Assembly: GCA_963513935.1 (NCBI GenBank)
Contig: OY740774.1
Coordinates: 89,974,424 to 90,038,423, forward strand
Direction: 5' to 3'
Origin: Aphrophora alni
Lineage: Eukaryota; Arthropoda; Insecta; Hemiptera; Aphrophoridae
Length of the DNA stretch: 64,000 bases
Below are positions 11,857-24,900 of the stretch, one piece after another. Every line of letters starts with the position of its first letter. The stretch's first letter is position 1. The position numbers and the translations under genes are program-made. Below the pieces are notes generated by a model that searched no databases, was not told the origin of the DNA, and saw nothing but the letters and a program-made list of their open reading frames with translations.

Positions 11857-12021
11857 GCTTCCCAGCACAGGGCGTATACTTCTCAATAACTGAAAAATGA
11901 GTAAAAATGAATTTCAATGTCGCATATGCGAGGTAACTTGGTAACTCAAAAATTGCAGCTATAAAGTAAAGTCAAGTGAGAAGTCTACGCCCTGTGCTGG
12001 GAAGCGGCTAGGATAGCTCAG
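11841..12021. repeat. 45-bp inverted repeat containing the tRNA-like 5' end
   Basis: Arm 11841-11885 and arm 11977-12021 are reverse complements over 45 bp with one mismatch (TATACGCC versus TCTACGCC). The first arm overlaps the acceptor stem and box A of the tRNA-like sequence, so the second arm is a partial copy ending at GGATAGCTCAG. The spacer is 91 bp. Confidence 0.9.
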
Positions 12022-13950
12022 TATTTTCAAATTATAAATGCTTCATGGGAGACTTACTTCTGTTGTTATTGTGATTTAGCATTTATTAAGATCAAAGTGG
12101 TAGTAAATGATATACTGAAGTATAAGAAAGAATCCCGTATACCATAATGTGAGGCTTAATATGAGCATTGAACAGTTGTAGTTTTGTGGGTTCAGCTTCA
12201 GAATCTGTCAATATGGAAGGAGTTAGAGTATGCAATATGGCATCCTGTCTTACCACAAGTGGGCTGTTAGATGGCAGTACTTTAGCCTGAATTTTAAACC
12301 CATTACAATGGAAGATGGACAATCTATATAGTAAAATATCAACACAATCAACTGTATCAATCGATTTATATAAACCCTGGACTGTTCATTGTTTTAACTG
12401 ATAAGGGAATCTTTACTCCCACTTCTACAAAGCCTATTCATTTTTTATTTGTTTCAGATATCTCGCCTATCCTTCAATATATTATATTAAAAAAATTAAA
12501 ATATCTTGTGCAACATTAAAAGAGTTAAATATACTGTATCTTGTAATTATTATATAAAATGGATGGTTTTTGAGATATTTAGTACTATCAAATATTTTAA
12601 ATTAACGCAATTTTAAAAAGGTTAAGTGAAACATTATCAGAGTTTGTGGTATACTGCAAACTAGGGGCAATCTATTCTGCAGTTATACATTATTTTTGCA
12701 AAATATTATTGTTTATAGGAACTTTATTTTGACGTCCAGAATCACCTCCAAAAATTTGGCACACTGATTGTAAAACATCCTGTAAAAACGACTTCAAATA
12801 CTGGAAAATACTTCAAGCTTTTTCTACTCTTAATCTCCGTCACACTTGAACAAAAGAGATTCTGTCAAAAATACACAAATGTTTCCTTTTACCACACCCA
12901 TTTTACATTCTCAGATATATGTAATTAGTTATGTGACGGGTCATAAATCAATCTCGAGTATTTTCCAGATATATCCTTTTTGAGATACTAATCCGTGAAC
13001 TATTAAAACTCTTTGATGAAACTAATCTGCTAGATTAGAATTTAGATGCTTAGTTGCACAATATGGTTAAGTTGATATGCACAGCCCCCTGACCTAACTT
13101 TCTAAATCTAAATCTATGGTTATAATATAAGGACCAAGATATAGATAATCTGGACGTCTTGACTATTCCACATCAATATTCCAAGCCGAAACCCTAGGTT
13201 CCAACCTCTTCATCAGAGAAATCATAAAAGAGGATACAGAAAGCATTGGAATAATTCACCTTTCAATCCATTTGTGTGGGACTGCTTTAACATGGTGAAT
13301 GATATGACAATGTTGCTGTAACATGGGTCACCTGGTCATACAGGAACAGATGGGAAAAAAGCTTACGCTGGTATTCAGAGACTCTGCAAAGAGATTTATC
13401 TGCAGACGAGATAGGAAATGATAGACCTGTCCAGTGAGAAAATAGAATTAGAAGAACAAAAGACCTTCCGTATAAGTGTGAATTGTGCAGAGCTTCAGTG
13501 AAAATGGTGTGTGAAAGTTTTTCTATGGTCCTCACGGTTTTATACGAAGCATGGGTAGAATATGTTTCCCCCCCTCCCAATTATACAAGTATTCAACAAA
13601 ATTAACTGACAAACTTGATTTCAGAGCACAAAAGCATTACAAATTAAAGAAAACCATTCGCCTAGTATAGAGTATGTAGAGTTCTGTATTTTCGTTTTAA
13701 CTAGTATGCAGAAATATAAAAGCAGTTCTATAATACATATTTAAGGAAATACTCATAAATTTACAATTTAAAATAATACAACATAGAAGTTACTAGTAAA
13801 TAATTTGGTTGATATTGTGAACTTTGGATTTAGAGCATAACTCATTCAGAGTCCAAGGATTAACTTTGCTTTATATATTTATCATTTCAGATGTTATTAC
13901 TTTGTTACATATCACACTATAGAGAACATTATAATTCTGAAATCAATGAC
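12022..13950. other. Non-coding; dispersed repeat near 12440-12800
   Basis: Around 12440-12800 the sequence resembles segments at 16.5-17.3 kb and 27.5-28.6 kb: an ATATCTCGCCTATCCTTCAA-like motif and AAATTATTAnAATTTGTGGT-type text. The frames at 12092-12322 and 13287-13580 (minus) carry no recognisable domain. The 12.1-12.3 kb stretch weakly resembles the 5' part of the LINE at 17.45-17.7 kb. Confidence 0.45.
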
Positions 13951-14440
13951 ATTTTTGTAAAAAATATCCATTTTGAGGTCCTATGTTTGTTGTCTGTATA
14001 GTGCTCTACAACACAAATGAGCAGACAGTTTTTAAACAAAATTTGGTATATATTGGCTATTTCACAAGAAATTTTTTGCTAACACGAAATTTGGAGGTTG
14101 CTGTCATAAAACTAAACCTTAAAAATGATTTTGATCAAATTTTGTTAAAATGCAAATACTTTAACGACCAAAACAAAAATGTATATTATTTTTGGAGTGA
14201 TTAGTAACAAAACAAAAAAATCACCCGTGATGCTAATACAAAATATGTAAATTCTCTTGGCCGATTTTTTGGTTTTTTACCAATAATGCATGAACAGGCA
14301 TTTTTGGAGAGATGGCAACCAATATGTTTTATTGGGATACTAGGAGGCTACACTTCAACAAAATTTGATCAAAATCGTTAAAGGTGATTTTGAAAAAATA
14401 GTAATTTTGTTATTTTATGGAACTACCCCAAAATTTTGAG
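13951..14440. repeat. Diverged copies of the dispersed 167-bp family
   Basis: Segments such as CAAAATTTGATCAAAATCGT followed by GATTTTGAAAAAATAGTAAT (about 14360-14410) match the array unit in inverted orientation. The open frame at 13983-14204 is part of this non-coding repeat. Confidence 0.5.
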
Positions 14441-15178
14441 TATTTAAAAAATGAAAAAATAAAGTGTCAAGATATAGCTTATAATATACACACATACCAA
14501 ATTTAGAGTACCTGCATATACCATAGACAGATATCAAAGGGTTAATACATTTATTTAATATTATGTATTTAAACTCAACCTTTGTTTACATTTGAAAATT
14601 CTAACAAGGATACTAAATATATATATATATTTTTTTTAATACTGAAATAATTCATATTAAATCTGTTTATCAACATTCCCTGATGAGTTGACATGAGGAA
14701 GATTTCTTTTTATATCTTTAACCTTTAGACCTTGAGCTATTAATATTACAGATAAAATAACTAATTGTTTGTCTGTATGTCTAGACCAAGTTCAAAGCAC
14801 ATTTTTCCCCTTGATGTTTAAATAACTCAATCATATCCATTGTAAAAACAAAGAAGAAAAGAAATACCCTGGAGGGTTTAACACACATTGAAGTATTAAC
14901 ATCCATTAATTAAATTCTATTTTTTAAAACATTTGTTTACTTATCTTATACCTTTTTTGTGACTAGGTACTGAATTTACTCTCTTTAAAAAATATACTTT
15001 TAAGATCATTTAACTGTATAAGGCTCTGACACTTGTTACAATTCCCATATTGGTGAATAGTCAAATTATGGATACTGACATTGTAAATATTGTGAGTATG
15101 TACTGTTTTTATTACAAATAAGAATATTGGATAGAGTGTGAGATAAAACAAATCAAAGGTTGAACATAAAGTATCTAC

Positions 15179-15290
15179 ATGGTGACTTGTAACTGCAGGA
15201 AGGTATATGAGGGAGAGGCAGGTTGTAATCTGAAAATTAGGCTACAAGAACTAAAAAATAGAAATTTGAAACATTTGTGGCCTAACATAC
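15179..15290 (+). pseudogene. Penelope-like element GIY-YIG endonuclease fragment
   Basis: The frame starts VTCNCRKVYEGEAGCNLKIR and continues LQELKNRNLKH. It matches the N-terminal part of the GIY-YIG endonuclease module of Penelope-like retroelements (consensus like CxC.K.Y.GeTGR.LktR..EH). The match is only about 35 residues and then becomes low-complexity T-rich sequence. An isolated relic; the reverse transcriptase is not present nearby. Confidence 0.65.
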
Positions 15291-16499
15291 ATTATCAACC
15301 AACGGTTTTTATTATTTTTTTTATTTATTTCTTTTTTTTTCAACTTCTCAAATATATGGGATAGCTCACATAAAAATAAAATACAAAACTAGAATTTTTC
15401 AAATTTAGGCCAATTTTACTAAAATGTAGCTTCTAATGATCCAAAAAAAACCTCCTGGTCTTAATCAAAAATTTTGTTTAAGTAGTTATCAGAAGAAAAA
15501 AAACCTTAAAAAAACTTTCGGCTAAATTGGAGATTAACAGTAAAAAATAGTTTTATTAATTTAAGTTAAAAAAAAAAGAAAATTACAGTTCAGGCAAAAA
15601 ATGTATAGAACCCTTAACTGTTGTTATGAAAAACAACTTCAATCAAAAAAATTATGCTTAGACGCAACTGAAGCAAATTTTAGCACCTGTTCATGATTTA
15701 TTTTCACTTACTGATACATGTTGAACCCAGATTTTTTATGAGATTGCAACAAATTTAATTTTGTATATGTACATGTGAAAAAGTCAATGCATTGTTTTTA
15801 GTAACATTATTACAAAACAGACCAAATATCATTATATTTTTGTAATACAACGTAAAATGAGGTTTAGATCATGAAAACTATCTTGAAACTTATGTTAATT
15901 AAACTGTGACTGATGAATGAAACAAAAAAAAGAAATACTTAATGTCAACAATTGTTTAAGAGTGAGCAAGGAAATTAATAAAGATGAAAATGAACACTGA
16001 CTAACCTGCTGATTATCTAGCAGTTCTCTTAAGATTGTCCAGTGTTAAGTGGGTAATTCTGCTCTTCAGTAATTTTCATAAGGACATGGGAGATACAGGA
16101 AGGATAGGAGTTCCTAGATATAACACAATTGTTGTAAAAATAAATCTTGAATATAAGGAACTACAAATTCCTTTAAATACTGAACAAACATATTATACTG
16201 AGTTGGTAGTTTATTTCCTTGTTGGTTGATTTGGTTATTTCCTGGTTTGGTCTAAAATTTTCTGATTGTTTGCTTTGCTGTATGTAATGAAAGTTTCTAT
16301 ACCACATTGAGTTTTTAACTTTTAACGTTTGAGTATCCAATATTTTGCCTCCAAAATTATAAAAAATAAAGACTTGTTAATAATGACCATGGTTATAGAA
16401 TTTAGTTAAAAACACAAATGTAGTTAAGAATCTTTCACAAACTGTTACATGCAGTACACAATAGTCAGTTCAAGAAAATAAAATCAGGTAATTAACAAC
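15291..16499. other. No gene; one more diverged 167-family copy at about 15380-15480
   Basis: Mostly AT-rich. 15380-15480 resembles the array unit in its forward orientation (TTTTTCAAATTTAGGCCAAT, then a TAAAATGTA..TTCTAA stretch). The frame at 16035-16229 has no recognisable domain. Confidence 0.4.
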
Positions 16500-17330
16500 C
16501 ACTTCTTTCCATTATACAGAGTGTTTCAAGATCAGTCTGGAAAACTTTGGGAAGTGGTTTTGAACACCTAAATAATGAAACAATGTACAATAAATATATG
16601 TCAAAAATAACATTTTATGATTATTTTCAAAAATAAGGTGCAACTCCAGAATATATTAAGATAAAAATAGCAATCTTTGGGAAGTGGTTCTGGACATATA
16701 AATAAAGAAACCATGTATAATATACACATGTCAAAAAATGCCATTTTGTTTATTTTCAAAAATAAGGTAGAACTCCAGAAAGACTGATTGGGTTAAAATG
16801 TTTTTAACTACAAGTTTTAAGTGTACCACAAAATTTTACTTTTTTTCATTTAACCATTTCAAAATAATATTTGTTAACAATGTTGGATATCAAATATCTT
16901 GAAAACCGTTGATATAAGAAACTACAAGATACAAAATATTTAACCTTTTTAATGCTGAAAAAAAAATGATATTATTTGTATGTTGAAGGATAGCCATAAT
17001 ATTGGTAAATGTTTAATTCTTGGAAATTGAATAGAACACAAAAAAACTTTTCTATGTGATCCAGTGCACAACTGAAAGACCTGGAAACCCCTTTTTGTGT
17101 TCAGAATATTACCAAGTTTCCTGACCAATATCTCGCCTATTCTTCAACAAACAACAAAAATAAAGCTATCATCTTGTTCGGCATTAAAAAAAGGCTACAT
17201 ATTTGGTACCTAACAAATATTTTGTAATTCAGTTTCCAATTGACACCATAAACTTTAAAATGAACGCAGTTTTGAAAAGGGTAAGTGAAAAATTATTAAT
17301 TTTGTAATGCACAAAAACTTTTGGTATCGA
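16500..17330. repeat. Dispersed repeat with an internal ~150-bp duplication
   Basis: AACTTTGGGAAGTGGTTTTG (about 16540) recurs as CAATCTTTGGGAAGTGGTTC (about 16675). The following ~100 bp are also repeated, ending each time in a TCAAAAATAAGGT..AACTCCAGAA motif. Related text occurs near 27520 (CAACTTTGGGAAGTGATTAT) and 12.4-12.8 kb. No coding capacity. Confidence 0.6.
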
Positions 17331-17944
17331 TATTTTAATCCGTTCTGGGAATTATACCATATTTTTAAAAATACAACAGACAGACAGAAAAATAAGTATT
17401 TTTGAACGTTAATTTAAAGGTTTGTTTTTATTTTAATAACCAGAATAAAATCCCACATTTTAAAGGTAGAAGGTGTGGAGGTCGAGAGGCTAAGGAGGTG
17501 TGATCACTCAGTTGAAGTTTGGTCAATTCCCCATACTCAAGACCGACGGAGTAGGTCGTAACAATAAGATGCAGCCCAGTGCAGTGAAGAACCGCATCCT
17601 GCACTGGACAATTAGTCAAGACTGAATCCGTCAGATCTAGTGGAGTAAACCCTGAATTAAAAATCCCTAATCTCAAAGTGTAGGTTAAACGTGCCGAAGA
17701 GATGAATGGCACAGGTTACGTGTCTCTAACAGGTGAAGCTCTCTGAAATACCTTGCCCCAATAAATATAGCGAGACTGGAGAACCAACTTGAGATCTCAG
17801 CTGAGGGCTTCAAAGCTTCCACATCTACAGCAGTAGGGAAAAAAGGACCAAAAAGGTTTACTGAGTTTTTTTCGAAAATGACAGATTTATGGAGGTTGCC
17901 TCTGATCACTCCTGGTGGAAGGGGGAGTGGGAAACCAGGTGATC

Positions 17945-18460
17945 GTCAAGGTAATTGAAATAAACCTAGAGCACAGTAAAGGCTGCCTCGGCAGCCTTCT
18001 GTCAGTATTTCATCAAGAATAGCATTAACATAGCTCTCATCCAGGAACCATAGATTCACCAAAGTCAGTTAGCCAGGCTTGGAGATGCAAAAGGTAAGCT
18101 TATTTATTGTAATTACCTGCCTAATAACTTGTGTAATTGTAGATAAAGGGATACATAGATTCCTGTTAATAGATTTTTGTTCCAAAGACATAACAACAGT
18201 CCAAGTCAACTGGCAGTGTAGGGGTGAGAAACAAGGCCTAATAATGAGCTCTATCTACATCCCCTATGAGGCCAAGACATTACCACCCACAAAGGAATTG
18301 GAGCTGATAATGAAATATAGTGCAGTTGGCACAGACAGTTACTTATTGGCAGGAACGTCAACTCACACCTTCAAGCTGTGTGGGGAAGCAGTAATAACAA
18401 CCTCAGTGATGAGACTTTACTCTGCTTTCTTATGTCAAATAATCTATATGTATTAAATGT
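17945..18460 (+). pseudogene. LINE endonuclease (EEP) domain remnant
   Basis: The translation includes INLEHSKAASAAF and SINIALIQEP at about 17957-18045, the start typical of insect I/Jockey-type AP-endonuclease domains. The frame 18079-18456 continues with a stretch ending in IYIPYEAKTLPP and LLAGTSTHTFKL, which corresponds to the (D/G)xNAHh block. In that block the expected catalytic Asp and Asn are altered (GTSTH in place of GDxNAH). A stop lies between the two parts. The enzyme would nick target DNA to prime reverse transcription; this copy is inactive. Confidence 0.8.
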
Positions 18461-18776
18461 TGGTAACATGAACTTTACTTGATGTTAAATGTACTTTCAA
18501 GAATAGAGTGAGAGAGGAAGTTATCCGTATTATAATATGTTCCGAGAAAGTACTAACACTGGTCAAAAGGTGGGAAGTCCTAGAGGAACCCTCACTTCCA
18601 GACCATAGGTATATCCAATTCCAACTAGATACAAACGTAAGTATAGAATCCGGACTATATGGTCACAATATAAAGATGACCTTGCCAACAGGCTTGAGTC
18701 ATTAGACAAGGAATCAAATTTTGTAGATCTAGATAATACAGTGTCACAAATATGAGACAGCATTATAGACTGGTAT

Positions 18777-19261
18777 CAGGTGCGTGCCGACGGGGGGGGG
18801 GGACGAGCGGGACCGGACCCCCCCCCAGAGCCAAAAAATATTTTAATATTTTTTTATAAATTAGCAAAATTAAAAAAATATATATATTTCATAAGATATT
18901 AATAATAATTGTGATCTCTGTCAAATAAAGTAAAAAATGACAATCTCTTTGATTATTATCCTTAAAAAAAGCAAATTTTGTTTTAATTTGGCTTGCATAC
19001 ATTCTAAAAACATTAACAACAGTGAAAATATACAACACAGTAAATACAAAATATTAATCAAAACTTTAGACTGTTAGAGAATCATTACTTTTATGAAACA
19101 GCTAGCAGTCTCATATAGCCTAAAATAGCACCATATAAACCCTATTTTTTCAAATTTCCCCGGACCCCCGTCTGGCTGGGGGGGTTTTCCATAACCCCCC
19201 GGCCGCCCCAAAACTCCCCAGGCCGGACCCCCACCAGAGTAAATTCCTGGACACGCCACTG
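18777..19261. mobile_element. Non-autonomous hAT element, 485 bp, inserted in the LINE
   Basis: It begins CAGGTGCGTGCC and ends GGACACGCCACTG, giving imperfect terminal inverted repeats (CAGGTGCGTGCC / CAGTGGCGTGTCC). An identical 8-bp target duplication ACTGGTAT flanks both sides (18769-18776 and 19262-19269). G and C runs of 9-10 bases lie just inside both ends. No transposase is encoded. The clean duplication in a decayed LINE shows that it inserted after the LINE. Confidence 0.9.
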
Positions 19262-19279
19262 ACTGGTATAAAGACAATT

Positions 19280-20640
19280 GCCAGATAAGCAACATAACAG
19301 TGAAGAATAGGGCAAAATGGTGGAACAAAGACCTAGAGCGCTGCCTGAGAAGGTAAAATCAAAGTTTTTTAACATAGCAAAATGCAGCCAAAAGTGGAGG
19401 GCGTATCATTTAGCTCTTGCCGAGTGTAGAAAAGCGATCAGAAAGGCTAAGCAAGAATCCTGGAGAACATTCACTTGAGGTGGAGAGCTTTATTCTGCAT
19501 GGCTACAACAAGCTTTGGCCACTAGGCCTTTGAATCCAGTTGGCATTTTAATGAAGTCTACAGGAGAGTATACATAATCATTGGTTCTGCTTTTAGAAAC
19601 TCACTTTACCAATTGGATTATGTGTAATCATGCCGACGGAGGGCACCAGACAATCGAAGGGCGGCTCGAGAAGACTGGACGCTAGCTAGACGCATTGTTA
19701 CAGTTTCAAACATTAAATGGGCGATATAGAGATTCAGCCCTTATAAATCATCTGGAGGATGGTTATAGTGGAGTTGCCTGGTAAATCGGCTGGAGAGTCA
19801 ACATGGTGGTTTCTATTCCGAAGTGTGGTTGTCCAGACCATACTCATTCCAAATCATTTATTCTGAAGACTCTGGAGAGAGTGGCTGGTAGATATATAAG
19901 GAAGGGGTTCCGTCAAGAAATCCACTCCATAGAAACCAACACACATATCAGCCTGGGAAGTCATGTGAATCCGCCCTACATCAGTTAGTAGGCAGGAATG
20001 AGGACGCCTTAGCAAGGAAGGAGACGGAAATGTGCGCCTTATTAACATTGAACGTGATTTTGATAACGTCTCATTTGACGCAATTGTGAGGGCAACTTGA
20101 GGTCATGGAGTTGACCATACCATTTGACGGACTCTATGCTTTGCAGTAGACAGGTGGTCCTCCCTAGGCCACAAGGAACTAGAAGTAGATGCAACTAGAG
20201 CTTGTCCAAAGGAAGGCATTATTTAGCCTCTTCTGTGGGCCCTGGTTGTGGACAGCCTCCCTGGAGATCTTAATGGGTCAGGGGCATATGCAAAGGGTTA
20301 CGCAGATGACATAAACATCATGGTACAAGGCAAGTTCCCAAGTTCACATAAGGAGCTGCCTTAATTACTATCTGGGACTCACCAATGACTGGTGTCGGAT
20401 GGAGGGACTTCTAGTTTATCACTCCAAGATGGTCATTGTCCTGTTAGTAGGAAGAAGGAAACAGGTAGTGGTAAGATTTGGCTTGAGAGAACTAGATTGG
20501 GCGTTTTACAAACAGTGAAATATCTGTGAGTAATCCTGGAAAAAAAACTGACGTGCAACGCCCATCTGGACCAAGCCATGTTATTAAAGGCAAAGCCGTC
20601 TCTAATAGTGATGAGATGACTTATAGGATATGAAAGGAGA
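19280..20640 (+). pseudogene. LINE reverse transcriptase domain remnant
   Basis: Recognisable blocks on the plus strand: VVSIPKCGCPDHTHSKSF followed by LKTLERVAGRYIR (about 19805-19900), FDNVSFDAIV-type sequence near 20050-20085, and the catalytic box GYADDINIMVQGKF, with YADD at 20299-20310. The blocks lie in different frames with stops between them. The YADD box itself is intact. Confidence 0.85.
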
Positions 20641-21440
20641 TTGAAACCAAAGGTTGCCCTCTCAATCTACAAGGTGATCGTCAGACCTCAACTGACATCA
20701 CTGGTATGGTGGACAAAAGTGGCACAAGTCATAGCAGGGAGCAAATTTGTGAGCTTGCAGTGGCTAGGATGCATGCTAGTCACAGGTGCCTTTATGAACA
20801 CACCAACGGTTGCTTTAGGTGCTTTTAAGTCTGCCGCTTCTAGATATTTTCATGTCAGTGGCGAGAATGACACAATCATGGCGAATGGAGGAGGAGCACT
20901 CAGAAATCACCAATAAGGTATTGGAAGAACTCTGTGTTGGAAATGCCAACTGATGGTATACAAACCGAGTTCATCTTCACTCGACCCTTCAACATTCTCT
21001 CAAACACAAGAGAGAACTGGAAGGATGGCAAGCTACTGGGATATCCAGGACAGCTTGTTTGGTATACAGACGGATCATTACATGATCAACAGCCTGGATA
21101 TGGAGGATACTGTCATACCACTGGGGCCATTTTTAAAGGTAGTCCAGGAAGGTATTCTACAGTATTCCAGGTTGAGATTTGTGCAATCACAGCATGTGAT
21201 CATCGAGGATTAGAAGGCCTTAGAGGTAATTAATCCTTTACAGGACATTCTAATTCTCTCAGATAGCCAAGCGGTAATTAAAGCCCTCAGTTCCTTAGAA
21301 ATCACATCAAAATTGGTATGGGATTCTCTCCATTCTCAATGCATCTTGTCCACTGCCAATATAGTGCACTTGGGATGGGTACCTGGGTATTGTGGGATCA
21401 AGGGTAATGAGAGACCGGATCTGTTAGCAAAGAAAGGGGC
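20641..21440 (+). pseudogene. LINE RT thumb region and RNase H domain remnant
   Basis: 20641-20830 encodes IYKVIVRPQLTSLVWWTKVA, the conserved tail of the reverse transcriptase. From about 21055 the RNase H domain starts with WYTDGSLHDQQPG, followed by VFQVEICAI. After a frame change come ILSDSQAVIKALSSLE (about 21250) and HLGWVPGYCGIKGNERPDLL (about 21365-21425). All the RNase H landmark blocks are visible but separated by a stop and a frameshift near 21230, so no enzyme is made. Confidence 0.85.
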
Positions 21441-21975
21441 TGCTGTGTGCCTTGTGGGACCAGACCCTGCTTGCGGGATCAGTCATTGAACGGCAAGACA
21501 AGCGGTAAGAAAATGGGCCAAGGAAGAACACATCGAACGATGGAGACATTTTCCTGGCCAAAGATTGGGTAAGCATCTTCTTTCGGGACCAGATCCTGTG
21601 TTGACATAGGTACTTGTTTAGTATGACAGAAAGTCCCTGATTACCGGACATGGCTTGATCAACGAACCACTTAAATAAGGTGGAACAACTACGATTCTCC
21701 CCAACTGTTATCTTTGTGGTCTCATACCTGAGACCAGAGTACACATTTTGTTTGTGAGCTCCTGGAGGCCAAAAGGAGAATCTTTGGACTCCAACAACTA
21801 GACAAATTTTGACAAGAACATCCTGCACAAGAACCTGGAACTTGTTAGAGGCACTGGGATTGGTGTAAGATGAACAAGAAAGGAAAGTAAAGTGCAGGAG
21901 AGGCAATTTAGAGCTTTAGCAATATATCTCCAAGGAAGGGGGAAAAAAGCTAGAAGGTATCATTATTATTATAAG

Positions 21976-24900
21976 TTAAGTACATCAGGAATTAATAACG
22001 AATACAAATATCTAGATAAATAAGAAATAATTTATTTTCAATCAGCTAACTCAATCTATGTATTTATAACAAAATATAAGTATTAAAGCTTTACACAAAA
22101 AAAGTAACTAAATGCATAGACATTAGAGGGAAAAAATACTTTCAACTTAATATATTAAATAAGAAAATAATAAATTTAAATTAAATTACACAGACAGTTC
22201 AAAACTTTAGGGAAGAATTTTATATTAGATTTTTGAACATTCATCAGACTACATAATATATATAATGTGAGTTCAAAAATTCCCTCCACTTTAATAACGA
22301 GCTCTGAACAAGCATTGGTCCTATCTCTTATAGTATAATCAATTTAATATGTTGTAATGTATAATATCTTTTATTACAATTTAACATATTAACTGCAAAG
22401 AGAATGTTTTTAACTCACGTTATTTAATTAATAAAAACAAAATGACAAACACAATTCCCTCAGATAACATTACTACCAAAAAACATGTCATTTCTAAATG
22501 CACAAGATTTTTTGACATGGACAGTTTTATATATATACACATTTAATATAAGCAAGAAGGACATAATATTAAAAAAGCTGATGACCACGATGCTGAACAA
22601 ATCGATAATATAGTTCAGTCAAATATCATATTTTTAGGGTTAAATTGTGGAAATATCCTGGAGTGAATAAAGTAAAAATCTAACTAGGGGAACTGCTTCC
22701 TAATAATGTCTTGGAAAAAAAACTCTAAAAATCAACCCTTACATATTTATTGGACTTCCATTTAAATATAATTTATTTTCTTTAAACATAATTTGCAGCA
22801 ACATATAAAAGTATAGTTCAAATTTTTTCAAAAATGTTGCATGCATAAAATCAGGATTTTCATTTTCAAAGAATACTATACGTAATTCATAAAACAGGTA
22901 TTTTTTAAAGATTTACAAAAGAAAAAAAACAAGGTTTTTCTTGAAACTACACATGTGAAAGTTTTTATAAAACATTTTTCATTCTACAAGTTTTGGCCAG
23001 CTGAAGAAAAATATATATTTAAAAAAAGTTGTAAACCAGTATAATAAAACTCATAAAAAAACAAAAGATAATAAACTCGTGTATTTTGATTTTACACCTA
23101 CTTGAATGTTCGTAGAATTTTTTACAACTTTTTTGATTTTTCCCTTCTAGCTTTTTGGACCTATTCAAACACTTATATTTTAGAAAATAAAGATATTAAA
23201 AAACAAATATTGCTTAGTAAAAATGTCTTATTTTGCCCAAACTATTTAAAAAAAATTGTATCTTGGTAATTTTGTTTCAATCTTTATAACAATGATAAAC
23301 ATTTTTTTCCCAGTTAGATTTTGATTTCATTTACTCATGGATATTTCTTAAATTGACTGGACTACAAGAAGTAAAACTTTTTTTTATATTTGAAGAATAA
23401 AAATGGAAGCACAATGTCTTTTTTAACTTATATTTTGTCATTTATAATTATAATATATGGATATACTTTTATATCTAACGGAATAAATAAGAATAAATAT
23501 GTGCAATATTGTTGTATATTGCAGTAAAGTGAATACAGTATTATATAATAACTAATATATTGTTTGTTGACAGTTGATTCTTTACAATAATGCCTGAATA
23601 GTCACAGTATATTACAACTTTTTATTATCAAAAGTAAAACTTTCTTGTTAACAAAATTATTGTTCCATACTGCTGGAAGACATATTCCATAGATGTCAGA
23701 TAAGTTGTTACGCTAAAGACAATACAAATTCATTAAGGTCACACCTATCAGTAGTTAGTGGGAACTATAATATATGAACAACTGTGTTCTGGGCTCTAAA
23801 TTTATGAAACCGTGCATGGTTGCAAACAGGTTGACTAACTCTTCAAAGGTGATGATACCTTCTAGGAAATTTTGAAAAATAACATGTCGTATAAAAACAG
23901 ATGGTATTAGGATCAAGGACTGAAGTTTTTCAATTTGGAGGAATACAATAGTCTTCTAATCAAAACTCTATGCAATCTTACAGTGCTCATGGCTAAATGA
24001 ACTCAAAGGCAAGTGGAGTTACTGAGATCGTGATTTGGTCTGACAGTTAAGCAATCTTGAAATTCAAACTACAAATGTTGAACCTTTGCTTGTGAAAGAA
24101 TGTAAGAGGACACTCAACATATTAGCGGTAAAGAAAAAGGTGAATCTGGTGTAAACTTTGAAGTGAAAGTAAAATCAGACAAATTAACAAAGATGGAACC
24201 ACTTGAGTATGAGAAGAACAACCAAAGTTGCTGATTATATCAGAAACAACTTTATATAGGCTTTTAAAGAGCATCAAGAAAAGTGAAATCACAGTCATAT
24301 TATAGACGGCTGATGAGAGGGCCCGATGAGGCTAGATTAGTTTGATCAGGGCAAATGGCTAGATTAGGTTGATCAGGGCAACCTTAGTATAATTATTGGT
24401 CTATCCACAAAGTATTGTTGCCTGAACAGATGTCTCAACATAATAGATAAGGAGGGATCACTTATCTTATGATAAGTCCAGGAATATTGAAGTATTCATC
24501 TGACTATGAGAGTATTCAGTAGGAGATGTTTGGAGCTGTGGAGCCAACATATAAAGGTCTTCAAAGCATGGACATCCTAGACTAGGTGGGTTTGTCCATC
24601 TATAGTAGACAAGGTGAGTTAACTGTTCATTGGTATAGAGACAGAAAGGGCCCTATGGTGGTGAAACATTTACCTTTTGCAAAGTAAATAATAAAAAAAG
24701 GTTCAGACTTACTCTAACTTTTAAGTATATTACATATTTTTTATGATTTCAATAATGTAAAATAATTGTTGAAAAAATTACAAATTTGAATATAACAAAA
24801 ATTATAATGATTGTTGCAAAAACTCTATCATTGATGATGGAATATGTAAATCTAAATTTTAGAACCAAAGTTTTTACTATTTAAATCCAGAACATTCTCA

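Larger units (their letters stand above)
17430..21975 (+). mobile_element. Decayed non-LTR retrotransposon (I/Jockey superfamily, with RNase H), interrupted by a hAT element
   Basis: A plus-strand LINE about 4.5 kb long. In order: a probable 5' region (about 17.45-17.9 kb), an EEP endonuclease (about 17.95-18.4 kb), a segment with WWNKDLERCLRR near 19.32 kb, reverse transcriptase (about 19.6-20.8 kb), RNase H (about 21.05-21.45 kb), and a C-terminal zinc-knuckle-like CYLCG segment near 21.70 kb. Many stops and frameshifts separate these, and no ORF1 is recognisable. A 485-bp hAT element sits between the endonuclease and reverse transcriptase regions. The 3' end is near 21.97 kb, in ATT-rich sequence. 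Confidence 0.9.

Noticed and set aside
13287..13580. A possible coding region near 13.3-13.6 kb
   Set aside because: The composition is somewhat gene-like on both strands, but no motif, splice structure or family could be identified.
14680..14720. CTGATGAG at 14.68 kb as another hammerhead core
   Set aside because: No GAAAC with a stem II/III arrangement follows in the required spacing; the heptamer alone is expected by chance.
20641..21906. Several open frames of 66-160 codons as separate genes, including the 160-codon minus-strand frame at 21424-21906
   Set aside because: They are pieces of the decayed LINE ORF2 or antisense shadows of its RNase H and C-terminal regions.
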